A stretch of DNA of 64,000 nt from NCBI GenBank assembly GCA_034008185.1, contig CM067081.1, forward strand, positions 69,926,054 through 69,990,053. The letters run 5' to 3'. Made by a program: the position numbers and the translations under genes. Source of the stretch: Gorsachius magnificus. Lineage: Eukaryota; Chordata; Aves; Pelecaniformes; Ardeidae. The notes below the pieces were generated by a model, which was not told the origin of the DNA, did no database searches, and saw only the letters and a list, made by a program, of their open reading frames with translations. Shown piece after piece: positions 14,080 through 26,760 of the stretch. The stretch's first letter is position 1, and every line of letters begins with the position of its first letter.

Positions 14080-14340
14080 CTATAGGCTTCGCCAGGCTGA
14101 AGGTAGGATCCTATGTACCAGTTAAACTCGGGCCATGCTTAAGCTAAAGTTAGCTCTGCAAAGATGCTCCTGCGTTTGGGGTTTGCACTCCTGCGCAATA
14201 AGATGCAGATCTTCTAGTATAGCGAGACTCCTTGTGTTGCCCAGATCTGCTTAGTGACAGTAATATGTCAGATTCGGGATGAGCTCGCCTGGGTGCGCCG
14301 TGTCTGCGCATACTTTTGAGGTCAGGTGCCTGCTCAGAGT
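14080..14340. promoter_or_regulatory. Candidate conserved regulatory element
   Basis: This 260-base patch keeps noticeably more CpG than its A+T-rich surroundings (agcgct, ttcgcc, ctcggg, tgcgcaa, tagcgag, gggtgcgccgtg, tctgcgc). It carries no coding or repeat pattern. Retained CpG in an otherwise CpG-poor region is typical of constrained non-coding elements, but it is only indirect evidence. It could also be chance or a decayed GC-rich repeat. Confidence 0.25.
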
Positions 14341-14344
14341 GGCA

Positions 14345-16784
14345 GTCTGTGTATTTTCCTGAGCCTTGTTCTATGATATCCCCATTCTACCTATCCCCTG
14401 ACATATGTATTAAATTTAGTAATTACATTAAAGATGTATCTTCCTTCCCCCAAAGTAAAAAAAGGAAAAAAGGTAACAGTTTGCAGGACAGGTTAGTAAG
14501 CATAGCAGTTCATTGTTGAAGGAAATAAATACTAGCCAGCTTTTCCAAACAGGAATCTATGTTTGGGAATCTAAATGCATATTTGCTCTCTTAAATGTAT
14601 GGCCTGAGTTTTGGAGGTGCTGAGTTGATGCAAACTCTGAATGTTTTTCATCTGCAAAAATCTGGCCAATTGCTTTCATGTCTCTATATGGAATGTAGTC
14701 ACCCAAGTTTGACAGTTTTGGCTCTAAGGTTTAGCTTGACTGAAAACAAACTGGCTTCAAAACTGTAGGGGAGGTTAGCAGCAGCTGCTCAAACCTATGT
14801 ATCCAAGAAAGTAAATCTTAAAATGTCAGATGGATTTCTTCTCATGAAGTCAACCAGCAATAAACAGGAACAGAGATTTACCTGGGAGGGTAAAACCAGA
14901 CCTCAGTCTTTTTCTTCCTGCTCAAGTGATGTTTCTGAGCAACCCTGCCCTGGGTCAGGGTCTCAGGAGGACTGCCGTAGAGGAACCTGAGGCTTGTCTT
15001 GTTCATAACAAAGTCTATGATTTAGATATTGGTCTTTTCAATTCTCAGTGGAGGAGCTGTGAGCTGGGACAATGATAATCTCCGTATCATCCCTCTTCAA
15101 AATAAATGAATAATCCTGCAGAAAACAAGGCCTGCCCAGGCTGTGGCAGACTGGTGGACAACTGCTGTAAGACATTTGCAATGCTTTGTGCATCTGTGGA
15201 TAAGGTGAAGTTCAAGGCAGAAAGATAAAGGTAGTTAGCAAGCTTTCCAGTTGAATTTGGTACTGCTGAAACTCAAAAGCTGAGAGCAGAATTAGTGAAC
15301 CTTTTGGATTTAGTTATTTGAAATTCTAGCATAAAATTATCTTTCAGTAATGGAAAAAATAGAAATTAATATTGGAATGATTCTGCATTCAAGAAGTGCA
15401 AATCTGTCTTCAAGTTCATTTAGCAAAGTGACATTTAAATTACTATGAAGAATTGTGTGCACTATATGTTATTTGTAATTTCATAAAATGTTGGGATGAG
15501 ATTGTCCTGGCATCAGCATGTGACTAAACTGATTATATACTGTATATACATGGTATGTTTCTTATTCAGTCACAATCAAAATACAATCTACTTTTATTAA
15601 TATAATAATTTAGATGTCATAAATGAAATCTCAGTTCAGTATTTTTTAATTTCTATTCACAGCCTTTTATTCTCTATTAACAAACTCATTCGTCTCACCT
15701 AAAAAAAGATCTTACTTTTCCCATCCCCATGATGGCTGACATCTGCTAGGATGACCCCTTGCCCCTAGCAGCAAAGCACTGCTATGTAGAAATGGACGAC
15801 AGACAGATGCTCTTCTCCTGATTCAAAAGAACTTTAAAAATATGGATGGGTGCAGAAGAGGGCACCAAATACTAACCATCAAAGCAGACACTGTTTTTCT
15901 CTCCTTAACACCCATGCTGAGTATTTTTCTTTTCCTCGCTCCCAACCCCCGTATATGCATATGTGTCTTAATACTCAAAACAAGTCTTACTATTTTATTT
16001 TGAGTCCAGGAACACTTACATCCCATTTCCTTTAGGCCTGTTGATCTTCCTTTTCTGCTGTGAAAATAAGGGGGTGAGTAGCAGGCATTGCAAGAATATG
16101 CTACCGTAACCCACGCTGGCACTCTGTCTCTCCTGACTGGCATCTTTAAGATCAGGCCGCAGAGGTTAAAGTCACTAAGCCCAGAAGCCCACATTTCAGT
16201 TCCTGCTACACTCGCTGACCTTACCCCGGGTGTTATAGAAAGAGGGGTTCTAATTTAATGTAAAGGCTGTATGGTTAAAATTACCTCAGGAAATTCCAAA
16301 ATTAAGATTTCTGGTGTGACCTGTTAATGGGACTATATTGCACAACTAGCACCTTCTACATTTTATTGCTTTTATAGTTACAGCTTATTATCTGTCACGC
16401 ATGCATTCTGACCCAGTTCTTCAAAGTCAATTGAAGACAAAATAGTCAAGGTTTCATCACAGCAATCCAGGGAGAATTGAAGAATTACACACCAATGATA
16501 AGGTTGCAGGGGCAGGGCAGAAGACAAAAATGAAGACTTAAACCGGTCATGGGATCTCTGTTGTCCCTGGACCACAGAATCAGACGACTCCATCATTGTT
16601 CTCTTTTCCTGGCCCTGTGTGTGTTGGTTGCACTTTTTCCTGCATTGTGGCTGAATATCTATAGTCTGGTCCATACATAAATCCCATGGAAAAAAAGAGT
16701 CCCGAATTAGGATCCCTTTGGACTTGGACAAGTGCGATTTTCTTCTGGATTAGTGGAGCACTGAACTATGTGGGAGCTAACTGC
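14345..16784. other. Non-coding sequence, nothing recognised
   Basis: A+T-rich unique sequence. Reverse-strand frames at 15823-16194 (123 codons) and 16378-16731 (117 codons) show no domain, and the first overlaps an open frame on the other strand. Confidence 0.45.
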
Positions 16785-16841
16785 CTAGCTTGTGATGTAT
16801 GAGAGCAACACTTAGCTTGTGATGATGCATGAGAGCAACGC
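16785..16841 (+). repeat. Imperfect tandem duplication of about 27 bases
   Basis: 'tagcttgtgatgtatgagag' then 'caacac' at 16786-16811 is followed at once by 'tagcttgtgatgatgcatga' then 'gagcaacgc' at 16813-16841. The second copy has a 3-base insertion and a substitution. This looks like a local replication-slippage duplication with some subsequent divergence. Confidence 0.9.
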
Positions 16842-18329
16842 TCTCAAGCACGTGCAGAAGAATGCTTTGTTTTGGTGTCTAGGAAACTTCACGGCTGAAA
16901 GCAAAGGCAATGGTAGATGTTGGACATATGAAAGGCAGTTATGCTGTGCTTGTTCAGAGACTCGAGAAACAAGCAGATGTTGGTGTGAAAGAACTGGAAA
17001 AGTTATGAATCAGCGAATAAAAAAAATGTTACTATGGGAATACAGATAACTTCTGACAGAGGAATATTCTGGACATACAATATGTGGAATGATTTATTTT
17101 TATCTATTTGTCTGTCAGTCTATCTGCCTAATAATATATGTGCCCAAAGAGACATGGAAAAATGTATTCACACTTTTCCATACATGGGATAGAAATCTGT
17201 GCAATACCCTTTCATCAGATCTGCATGTTGTTATGGCTGTGCGTGCTCATAACTCAAGCAGTGGAAAAGCTTGGGAAACAACATGGGTGCTAGTAGCTCA
17301 AAGTCAGAGTCTCTAAACGTCTAGAAAAGGTACGTAATATTGACTCCTCTGTAGGCTAACAGTGATGCCCAGAGACCACTGTTGCTAAAAACTTCAGTAA
17401 GAAGTAGCTGTTTGTGTGTGTTAATTCCAGGTACTCCTCTGTCAGGTCACTGAGGGATTTCTTAGGGTCCATTCCAGGTTAGAGAAGGGAAAGGAGTCTT
17501 GGGTAACAGTTGTGCAGGCATCACAGTCAAATCATGGAAAGCTGAGTGCCACTGAAATATATATTGGCTTCTACTGAAAAAATAATTCTTTTAGACTGCA
17601 AAGTAGACTGTATCTTTTTGCTTCTCTCTTCTGGTTCCCATCTTGGTTCCTGTATTGCAACTAATATAAACCGCTTGTTTCCATTTTCCTGGATCTTCAC
17701 TGTCTGTTCCTACTTGACCTACTGGCACTGCGATTATTTTGACTCTTGCATCTAATTGTCCCATGAAACCACAGTTACTGCCCCCTCACCACACTTCCAA
17801 ATAAGCACTTTCACCCTTTCGCTCAAGCTTTCTTTTGGGAGGAACTCCCAGCAGATGTCTGTAAACTTACCTCGTTCCCTGCTTTGAAAGCATCATGATG
17901 CCTGCAACACACATAACACCAATCAGGCAGCTGGCTCCCCACCACGATGCTGAACAACATCAGCTCGCTTTTTCTTTGTGTCTCCCTATCAGTGTCCGTG
18001 TTCCCACTGGTGTCTCTAGTTTCACCCTTAGACTGCCTCCTCTTTTAGGTGAGGGCATCTTTTGTGATTTGCTGGTGCAGCGCCTCATCTTGCAGTATAA
18101 CGTGGGCTCCAGGTGAGACTACAAGACAGCACACCGGGGCTGGATGGTCTTAGGCGACTGCTGCACTCCCCTGTGCAGGCAGACTGTCTGCCAACGCCTG
18201 CACTGGATCTCCAGGCCGCTGACAGAGGAGGAGAGGGATGGTTCAGGTGGCCCCTCTGACCCAAGCTGCTGTACAAAGAATTCTCCAGAGCAGATGGAAG
18301 TGAAGGCTGAGTAGGGTCAGGCCCCACTT
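16842..18329. other. Non-coding sequence, nothing recognised
   Basis: Short open frames only, none with a recognisable domain. No repeat or RNA recognised. Confidence 0.45.
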
Positions 18330-18530
18330 TCTCACTATTATAATGGCCTTTTGGTTTGCGAGAAAAGTTAAAGCTGCCCTCCGCAGCTTTTATTTGGAAG
18401 CCGCTGCCTGGCGGTCTGCCCCATCTGCTTCATCCAGGCAGTGAATCAAGCCTGTTGTACTTAAACCATTGACCCCTACTCTGAGAAATACCAGAGAAGA
18501 ATAGACTTTAACTAAATCTTTCAGTAGCAC
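18330..18530. promoter_or_regulatory. Candidate conserved non-coding element
   Basis: The segment mixes A+T-rich binding-site-like words (ttattata start, 'agcttttatttgg', 'gtacttaaaccattgacc') with preserved CpG ('ctccgcagc', 'gaagccgctgcctggcggtc'). There is no coding or repeat pattern. The call rests on composition only; no cross-species comparison was possible. Confidence 0.25.
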
Positions 18531-19078
18531 CCTCTCCCCTTATTTTTCTCCCTCGCTCGCATTGTTTTGAAGCCAAGTCACTTTTTGTTTGCTGGAGGAA
18601 GATTAAACAAAGGAACCCACCAGCGGCGCCGGGGGTTTTTTTGACGCACGTGTTGGCTGTATCACCCAGGCAGCCTTCCAGCAGGTATGCCCGTACAGCT
18701 GCAGAGCCATTCACCGCTGAGCTGTAAAACTGCTGGCAGGTCCCACCATCTGTGAGGAAGGCTGTGTGAGAACTTCCCTCCTTACTGGATGGCTTTCAAG
18801 ACAAATGTCACCACTGACCCCATTAAGATAGCCAGCGTTCAAGAAACAGCATAAGGCACTGCAAGGCTGTTCTCCTTTCTGTCCTGGTTGAGTGAGTCAT
18901 GCAGTTTGGTAGGTGTTCCCGCATCAAAAATACTTGCATGCTTGTGACATTTTAACATTGTGAGACACTGAGTAATTGTGAGACTCTTCCCATCGACTGT
19001 CTGAGACACTGTGGCAAAGATTAGGGTGGGAAATTGTGGCATTTTTAAGCTATGCTGCTACCATTACGGGAAATAAAA
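18531..19078. other. Non-coding sequence, nothing recognised
   Basis: Short reverse-strand frames (18508-18714 and 18839-19042) with no domain. No repeat recognised. Confidence 0.4.
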
Positions 19079-19091
19079 GGGGGGGGGGGGG
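19079..19091 (+). repeat. Poly(G) run, 13 G
   Basis: Thirteen consecutive G, followed by a purine-rich stretch to about 19125. Such runs are prone to length error in sequencing and can form quadruplex-type structures. Confidence 0.95.
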
Positions 19092-20989
19092 TAGGGAGAG
19101 AGGGCAGGGAGAAAAGAAAAGCAAAGCCAACCCAAGAGCTAGCACTCAGAATCTTGTTTGATAGCCTGGCACAGTCTCTGGAGAGAAATAACAGTGTCCT
19201 CTCTACCTAGTCCCTCACCTGCAGATCTTGGTCTTGCTGTTCACAAAAACAAAATGCTTTTTTCCTCAAAGCCCTTGTCAACAACTCCCCCACCCAACTG
19301 TGTACAAATTTCATTTCTAGCTGATTCTGAAAGATACTGAATTCAAAGTCATTTGAAACAATATCTGACTTTTACGACACAAGCATCTGTAGCTAAGCCC
19401 AGGGCCTCCCTACAAATTATTGTTTCGGGTATCTCATAATCATATAGAGTGAAAAGATGTATTTCTTCTCTGTCTGTTCAGTGTTTGGGTTACATAGCTA
19501 GCCAAACATCGTTGCCCAAATATCTTTGCTTTCATGGGACAAAGTACATTTAAGTATGAAAAGCCAAGTCATTTTATCCAAAGAGACAAGTTGTCTTCTC
19601 TGTTCTTTTTCTTAACCAGTGTAAGTTTCATCTGCAGCTGTAATAGGTGTGGACAAGGGGAAATAACCACTAGGTTCCTAGTTCAAAGGCCACAGAAATC
19701 AGTGAGACATCTTCCCTTGCCTTCAGCGGATCTTGGATCATATCCCAAAAGCTGACCTCTGACTTGACAAAGATAATTACTAGCCTTTCGTTCAGTTTCA
19801 TGATGCTTAATGAACATGTCTAAGGCATGTTTGAGCAGTCCTAGGATGGTGCGAGCAGGAAATACACTGAGCAGAAACATGATTTAAAGAGATAAAAGTT
19901 ATCTGGCATTTTTTAAAGATTAGCTCACACCATCCAAACTTTTTAATCCAGATGCAGCTAGCTGTTATGGTTGTGTTAGCCATCTGGTACTATAGTCTTT
20001 GGCGGAAAACAGAAGCAATACGTATCACCACTGGTTTTTGTTTCCAGGAAAAATGAACGCTGTTTTTATGATCATCTATTCATTTGGTATCAAGCACATT
20101 TCACACATGAGTTAACTGGAGACCTGCAGTTGATATAGTCTGTGGTAAGAAGAAGGGCTTTGTATGGCTGATGGTAGGAGCAGAGATGCAGAGGGAAAGG
20201 TTGCAGTCTCAGTGTAACTGAATATATCATCACTGGGTTTTTCTAGCTTTCCTTTCATAAAAAGATTCTTTATTCAGTGACGCATTGTCTCATATAACAA
20301 AAGGGTTTGTAGTACTTTCTGATTTTGCAGTTCAAAGCAGATAACATCTTCAGCCATATTTTGCTAAGCATGAAAACATTTGTAATTGCTTTCCACTAAG
20401 CTGCCCAGCAAACTACCAGTAACTTATTTTCTGTGTATTTACACACTTGAAAACAACATTTTATTTTGTTCAAGTAACAGATGCATGCAAAAACATTACC
20501 GGCAATAGAGAGCAGAAAGGAAACCATGAAGGCAAAGGCCATGATGGCTGCTTAAAAATGGTATTCGTGGTACATGGCAGCACCAAATGACATCACCCAA
20601 GGGAACATCCCGGCTTCCCATTGCAATGGGGTTGGACAGATGGTTGGTGTGTGGGTCCCTTCTCTGCTCCCAGTTATGTCCAAGCTGGCCTGCGAGGCGC
20701 TCTGTTGAGAGGCTCACTGCTACATCTCGGCTCCCAGAAAGCTGACTAGCATGGAGATTTTCCCCGTGCCATGCCTTCTGTATCAGCATAAAAAATTTCA
20801 CACCCTCAAGGGCCCCTGTCAGCACTTACCGCCTGACAATTTTACTCTAGGGCTATTGGTGGCCAGGAGATATCTAGGAAGGCCACATGGCCTTTTCCTG
20901 AACTGTCACTCAGCTAAGGATGATCCGGCATCCCACAGTGTTCAAACACCCATCTTTACCTTATGCATGTCATCCAGCTATTGTATATC
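19092..20989. other. Non-coding sequence, nothing recognised
   Basis: No gene or repeat recognised. Frames of up to 109 codons (reverse 20496-20825) have no domain and overlap frames on the other strand. Confidence 0.4.
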
Positions 20990-21150
20990 TTAGGTACCTG
21001 TCACCTCAGTATCTAAATCCCAAAGGAACAACTTAAGCAACTCAGGGGAAGCTGGAACTGGGGGTAGATTTCACTGGAAGCTGCTCATCTAACCCACCGA
21101 GGTATATATATCTAAGTACTTGAATAGCTTAAAGGATCTGGGCTTAAGTG
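20990..21150. repeat. Relic of a sauropsid short DNA-transposon-like repeat
   Basis: 'taggtacctgtcacctcagt' followed by 'atctaaatccc', and later 'aggatctgggcttaagtg' near 21137, resemble the widespread reptile repeat with 'aggtgcctaaatacctttgaggatctgggcc'-type wording. Only pieces match and the middle is lost. The assignment is from memory and tentative. Confidence 0.35.
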
Positions 21151-22629
21151 CTGATGTGACTGTTGAAAATGGCTCCTACGTCACTTACGCTTTATTGAAA
21201 AAAATTAAGTGTTACATACAGAAAAGCTTCAGAAATGCTGCAAATATATATATAGCTACACAGGCTTCTCCGAGCAACAGCAAGTTATACCAGCTAGTAT
21301 AGCTGCTCACATGTCTGCAAGTACAAACAGATCAAGAGGCCCAATAATCCAGATTTCTAAAACCCCACTGGAAAAACATTCTAAGCGATAGGAGCTAACA
21401 CTACGACAATGGGAATTTATTCCTGGGATTAGAAGAGTCCACCACATTGCAGGTAGATTAGTGGGCGGCTGGATTCACCCTGTCCATTAAGATCTAATAG
21501 GACATTCTGTTTCTTCATAGGTTAAACTTTATAAATCTGGTCTTCAAAATGATCTTGGGCAGTGTTCTGAGTGGGCAAATGGTTGAAACTCAGGGCTATG
21601 CCTGTGCTTCGCGGAAACAGATAGCTGCAGCACAGAGAAGGGTAAGCTCTCCGTTTTGCCATTTGCCTACTGCCCGCTCGCCGTCCAGCTGACTGCCGTG
21701 CAGGCAGGCTCTCCGGCACGCCCGGGCATCCACAGGGATATGGCTTTCCATACGATCTGAAGCACCACGCGGCAGCCATGCCTGCAAGCCTGCAGTTGGC
21801 ACAGCGGGCAAGGCTGATCTTGAGGACAGACTTTGGCAGGCAGGAGAAACATCCCCTCCAGGGAAACTCCATGTGTTTCATTGAGAAGGGAGCTGGCAAA
21901 CACGCCTTTTACACGGTCCCGCTATTGCCATTTACAGTTTGTGAGCAGCGAGGGTCAGACTGCCTGCCCGTGGTGTACCTGCAGTTGTAAAACATCAGAT
22001 CTTTGTTATTTTTCTGTCTGTGTCTGTATTTGTGCTGTGTGAATCCCCTGTTCGTGCCTGAAGAAGAACCCTTGCTAGCGGTATCAGGATTGAAAGGAGT
22101 CCCCAGCCTGTCCTCCGGCTGACAGAGCTGGAAGCCTCCACTCACAACTGCCTCTGTTTTGCACTCAAGTGAAGCAGTGCCTTGTCCTCAAAGTGCCTGG
22201 CAGTTTTGCTAGCTCTGGAAACAGCGCCACTGATAAAAAAGGAAGAAAGGGGGGAAGAAAAGAATCAGCAAATTAAATTAGCAATATGCAAAGCAAATAA
22301 GGAAAGTAATGGCATAAAGGGAGGCAGCGGCTGAGTTCCCCCGCCCTGCTCTGCTCAGAGCCTTGTCCATCCTCCCACCACCATGGACTCGCATGGTGGC
22401 GTGACGAGGAGACAGCCGCGTTTCGGGGCTAATATACATCCTCCATCCTCCCCATCACAGCTGCATCTGGCCCTGCGGTGGGTTATCCTCTCTCTCCAAA
22501 TGTTCAAGTCATTATCAGTTTGACAAATCCAATATATATAGAAAGATCTCCAGGCAAAATCTGTATTTCCAGAAAACGAGATTCCTATACCATCTGCAGC
22601 TAATTGTTTCATACCATATTTGTCTCAGT
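21151..22629. other. Non-coding sequence, nothing recognised
   Basis: Contains a short (TA)n at about 21245-21256 and a small CpG-richer patch around 21600-21780. Open frames here overlap on both strands and show no domain. Confidence 0.4.
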
Positions 22630-22665
22630 CCTGCTGAGCCCACTCTAGGCCTGCTGAGCCCATCA
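22630..22665 (+). repeat. 20-base tandem duplication
   Basis: 'cctgctgagccca' occurs at 22630 and again 20 bases later at 22650. It is a short local duplication without evident function. Confidence 0.8.
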
Positions 22666-23514
22666 CTTACCCTGGTTTTACACTGGAGGAGCTCCCCTGT
22701 CTTCAGTGGATTAATGCGGTTAACACTTTTGTGTGCAAGAGCAGAACTCAGGGATGAAGGAGCATCCACCGCTGCCGCAGATCGCCCTCATCATCACCCA
22801 AACGCCAACAGGGACGTGCTTTGGTGGCGAGCAACGAGTCTGGTTTTCTGGGGAGAGGGAGGGGAGGCAGCCAGCCAAAACTCAGGTTATGGTGAGGAGG
22901 GGAGAGAGGTGTCATTGCCTCTGAAATCAGATCCAAACCACGGGGCAGGGAGATGCCCACTGCAAAGGCCTGCGGCAACAGCCCCATGCTCCCCTCTTGC
23001 CTAGGGTGACTGGCAGCATTTCTCCTCATTCAAAATTAGAGAAAACAACAGAGCTCAGCAGTAATCTCCATTCTAGAGCCTTGTTGAAACTCTAGACACA
23101 CATATCTGACAGATACAACAGAGATTAATGAGCCATGACCAGAAGTTTGATTTTTCTGTCAAGTGCTCCCATCCGTTTTTAATAAACAGAGGAACAACAT
23201 AAACTCCAGTGCCTGCTCTCCGTTGTTTAAACCGGGCAGGTTGCTTTCAGTACCATGTGTGTCTGAGCTGAGTTATGACTCCAAACCACTGAAAAATGCT
23301 GGGGTTTTGTTGGGTATTTTTTTCCCCCAGTTGGCCCTTTTGCGGTTACTCTTGTGATGAGCTTTGCTCTTTGCATATTGTTTCTTTTCTCCTCAGCATG
23401 GACTGTCTGGTGTTTTACCACTGGAAACTGTCAAGTGTAATATCATGTTTACAGCTAAATGAGTTCAATTTAGTGTCATCGGTGTATTAGCTGGAGCACA
23501 TAAGTGCCTGAAAA
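22666..23514. other. Non-coding sequence, nothing recognised
   Basis: Overlapping short frames on both strands around 22714-23029, none with a domain. No repeat recognised. Confidence 0.4.
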
Positions 23515-23720
23515 GCCCACTGCTTTGTTTTAAACAGCGCTCCGCTTTATTTTTTATGAGGTTTTGGAACATGGCTTCCTCATCCCTTCCAAGTACAACG
23601 GGCTGAGCCAGCTAGAGCGGAGGCCGAGGAACGTGTCGTCGTCTCTTCATGCTTCTGGTTACTTACATTACGGTCAGGCATTGCTCTCATAAAATAATAA
23701 TCAGTACATAGACATCTGAA
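23515..23720. promoter_or_regulatory. Candidate conserved non-coding element
   Basis: 'aacagcgctccgctttattt' followed by 'tttatgagg', then preserved CpG ('agcggaggccgaggaacgtg'), gives the mixed homeobox-type A+T plus CpG composition seen in developmental enhancers. TTTATGAG-type words fit posterior HOX/CDX sites. Composition-based inference only. Confidence 0.25.
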
Positions 23721-24419
23721 TTTGTCAGGAATTCGTGGTTAAAGCAGTCCCTAAGGATTCTACGCCACAGAAATGTGTTTGAGAATTCCTCTATTTTTAT
23801 TTCTCACAAAGCGTGATAGAAACCACAAACAAAACAAAAGACTATCAGAGGATGGTTTATACCCTGAGGTATTTATGGGAGGGGAAAAAAGAGAGCGAGA
23901 GAGCGCTGCCATAAATCTAACTGGCCACAGAATGTCACTCTTGCTCCATGCAAATAAAGCTGAAAGGAAATTTACCTGGTAATATAAAACCTGAGTCTTA
24001 AGGAAGGCAGCTCAGGGAAGCTCTTGCCAGCAGAGAGATGGAGTACGGCTACACAGGCATGTATGCATGGGTACACACACCCACTCCCACAGGGAACCAA
24101 ATGGCAGGCCTGAACAAAATACCTTTGCAAAGAGCTGGAGCTCTGCATCCAAAGTGGAATCCTGCAGATGGCTGTTCTCCCGAAGGGTCTCGCCACTGGG
24201 TCTGGGCTGGGGGGCTTTGAGGGAGAAAACCCCTGGATCCTAATAACCCTCCCCACGTTGAGAGAGGCATGCACAGAAAATCCCAGCCTGTGGTTAGGGC
24301 ACTTCAGTCTCCCTGCTGAAAATACCTGATTTTCAGGAGGATTCTGGCTGCCAGTGAGGTCCTTTCTGAGATGTGGCATCAGGGCCATGGAGAAACAGGC
24401 TAGACTATATTATTTCAAA
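23721..24419. other. Non-coding sequence, nothing recognised
   Basis: A 138-codon reverse frame (23972-24388) overlaps two other frames and has no domain. It is treated as chance. Confidence 0.4.
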
Positions 24420-24600
24420 CAAAAGCTGCTCTTGAATAGAAAGCGCTCTCAGTTTCAAAACATGAAATAAACCCTGCCCTGAAATTGAAATTGTCCTTGA
24501 CTTGATGCCGCCTACAACTGAAATTGCCACTAAATTTAACAGACCGATGCTTAGCATTTAATTGCCCCTGAAAAGAAGTCACCGTCAGGAAGGCACAGTA
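24420..24600. promoter_or_regulatory. Candidate conserved non-coding element
   Basis: A dense run of repeated 'gaaattg' words ('ctgaaattgaaattgtcctt' and later 'aactgaaattgccac') is followed by 'gcatttaattgcccctg' and the CpGs of 'gatgccgcc', 'gaccgatg' and 'caccgtcag'. It has no coding or known repeat pattern. The repeated ATTG/TTAATTG words would suit SOX or homeodomain proteins. Unverified. Confidence 0.25.
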
Positions 24601-26439
24601 TCAAAAAACAAATCTTTTGGTTTTCAGTCAGGGCTTCATTTCAAGGAGCAGGTACCTGCTTCTCCATGCTGTGACCTTGACCAGACTAGGATGCAGACGT
24701 CACCCCCCGTGCAAGGGAGGGACCCCACCGCGGTGCCACCTCCATCTGGAGGGGGAAGGCACTGGCTGCAGGGCACCTCCACCTTTCTCCTTTGGAAAAA
24801 AAGCTTTCCCTGGCATCCAAAATGAGGCTGGGGAAGCAGAGCAGGAAGTATCTGCTGGCCCCCTGGGGTGGAGAGGGCTGGGGCTTGAACGACTGAGATC
24901 CCCCCCGCTTTCTGGCTTGGTGAAGCTTCTCTGGAGAAGATACTGGAGCGTGCGTGATCTGCCTGTGGTCTGCTGAAAACACATTTTTACAGATCAGCAG
25001 AGGTGAAAGAAAATGGTTTTCTTACCATATTTCACATAACTGCAAGAACTTCTCCTGCCTCAGATCGGCCCCCAAAGCGCAAACCTTGAAAACAATTTGA
25101 ATATAAAGAATAGAATACACAAATTTAGATCGGATCAAAAATAAGTTAGTTCTGAAATGTGGGTCTTTGGTAAGCTTTGAAGTGTTTTGACTGAAGTATA
25201 TTTTTTTCATGGTTTTGGTGTAAATTTACGTAGGTTTCAAAACAAGCTTACTTTCAGTCTAAAAATTACATCTTTTCTTTTCAAAGTATAGAAAAAGGGT
25301 ATTTTGATCATTTTTTAAAACATTTTCCAATTGTATTTCAATAGGGCATATTCATAAAAAAAAAAAATCCCCTCTCCTCCCTAAGGCTTTGATTTTGACA
25401 AATACACATTTTCCACTGAAAAACATTTCCCAGAACACTTCCCAATTTTCTCTAATATTTACATCTGTTCTTCTCTGAGAACGTGTCACAGCTGTAGATC
25501 AACGGGAATCACACAGAACACGGTTGATTTATGGTCAAAGTAATATTTCTAAATCAACTTGCATTTAAGAACAGTGAATAGTACATGTCCATATACCAGC
25601 AATGTATCATAAGGATTTTGTACTGCTTTTATATTTTTTACATTTCTTTTGCATAATTATACATGATTCATGTGTAATTGTAATTTTTACAATTATTTTA
25701 CATAATTACATGTTATTAGAGCTGAAATTTGGGCAGAGTTAAAGACTGCGAGCCAGATCCTCAATGTTTCAGACACCCACCCTGATGGCATCATCTGTCT
25801 CCGGAGCTGGGCAAAATTGGACCAAAAGGGACTTACTGTCCTCCGCAGTTAGGACAAGCCTGCAGCGATACATGGCTGCGAAGTGGCAAGGAAAAGGAAA
25901 ACTGTTTGTCCCTGCCACTTTTACCCTTAGCCCCAGCTTTGGCCTTGTATCGCGTGATCCCGGTTAGACGTGGAGCTCCCAGGGAGTCGAAAGGAAATTC
26001 ATGGGAAGCTGCGCACCGCTCTCCTGCATCTGTTCCCCACTCTGCCTTCCTCCCTGGCCCCCAAACCACAGGCCCTCAGGTGCAAGGCAAACCTAGCAAG
26101 GGGCTTCCGCTTGATCCTGGAATATTGATTCGTCTGGCAAAAAATTCAAGTTTTCCGTGTGCTTGGTAAATAAAGGGGGGGAAGGGTCCCACACACAGCA
26201 ACAATGGGGTGTTTGCTTCAGCTTCGCCAGGCGACTCAGGTGTTTTCTTCATGAGAGCAGTTGCTTGGTGGGACACACTGCCCTCTGTGAAGGTGAACAT
26301 TAATAACAAGTTTAGCTCCTGGGCTTTGCCAGCGCCCGCTTTTTGGCTGGCTTTCTGCTCCTCAGAGCCCGGGAAGGCTGAGGCGCGCAGGGTGGGTGCA
26401 TGCCTTGCTTCCCCGGCTGGATTATCCCTCATCCCCTCT
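24601..26439. other. Non-coding sequence, nothing recognised
   Basis: A GC-richer part (24700-25000) passes into strongly A+T-rich DNA (25100-25740) and back to GC-richer sequence (25900-26440). Open frames overlap on both strands without domains. '...gagccagatcctca' near 25750 recalls the ends of reptile short repeats but is too little to call. Confidence 0.35.
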
Positions 26440-26760
26440 GCATTTTAAGAGATTTGGTGGGCCCGTTAACAGCTTCGACCTGTTTTAAGACCTGTGACAG
26501 GAGGCTGAATGGCTCACTTCATGCAGCCCCCTTTGCCCGCCGCTCCTGCTAGCGGTGTTGACATGATTTATGTAAATCATAAAACGTGGCGGGGTGACCT
26601 CACGAGTGTCCAGCTCTCCTCACGCACGTCTCTGGGCAGAAGGGCTAGTATTTATAAACAGTGGTATATTCACGTCTCGGTAACCTGCTTTATTTACACT
26701 GCTCGCGCAGGGCCGCTACTGCACAAATGAAATATTATTCCCCGCCATGTGCGTTTCGTT
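26440..26760. promoter_or_regulatory. Candidate enhancer-like conserved element with a perfect bZIP-type palindrome
   Basis: A 320-base patch has high CpG retention and clustered binding-site-like words. A perfect inverted repeat ATGATTTA-tg-TAAATCAT lies at 26563-26580. Its centre TTATGTAA is the core of PAR-bZIP/NFIL3 sites and its arms resemble homeodomain/POU sites. Flanking words include 'acgtggcggggtgacctcac' (near 26584), 'tatttataaac' (forkhead/HOX-like) and 'ctttatttacactg' (forkhead TGTTTAC-like on the reverse strand). No coding pattern. The regulatory role is inferred. Confidence 0.35.

Noticed and set aside
25740..25770. 'gcgagccagatcctca' as a further reptile short-element end
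   Set aside because: Only about 16 bases match the remembered wording and no partner end was found nearby.
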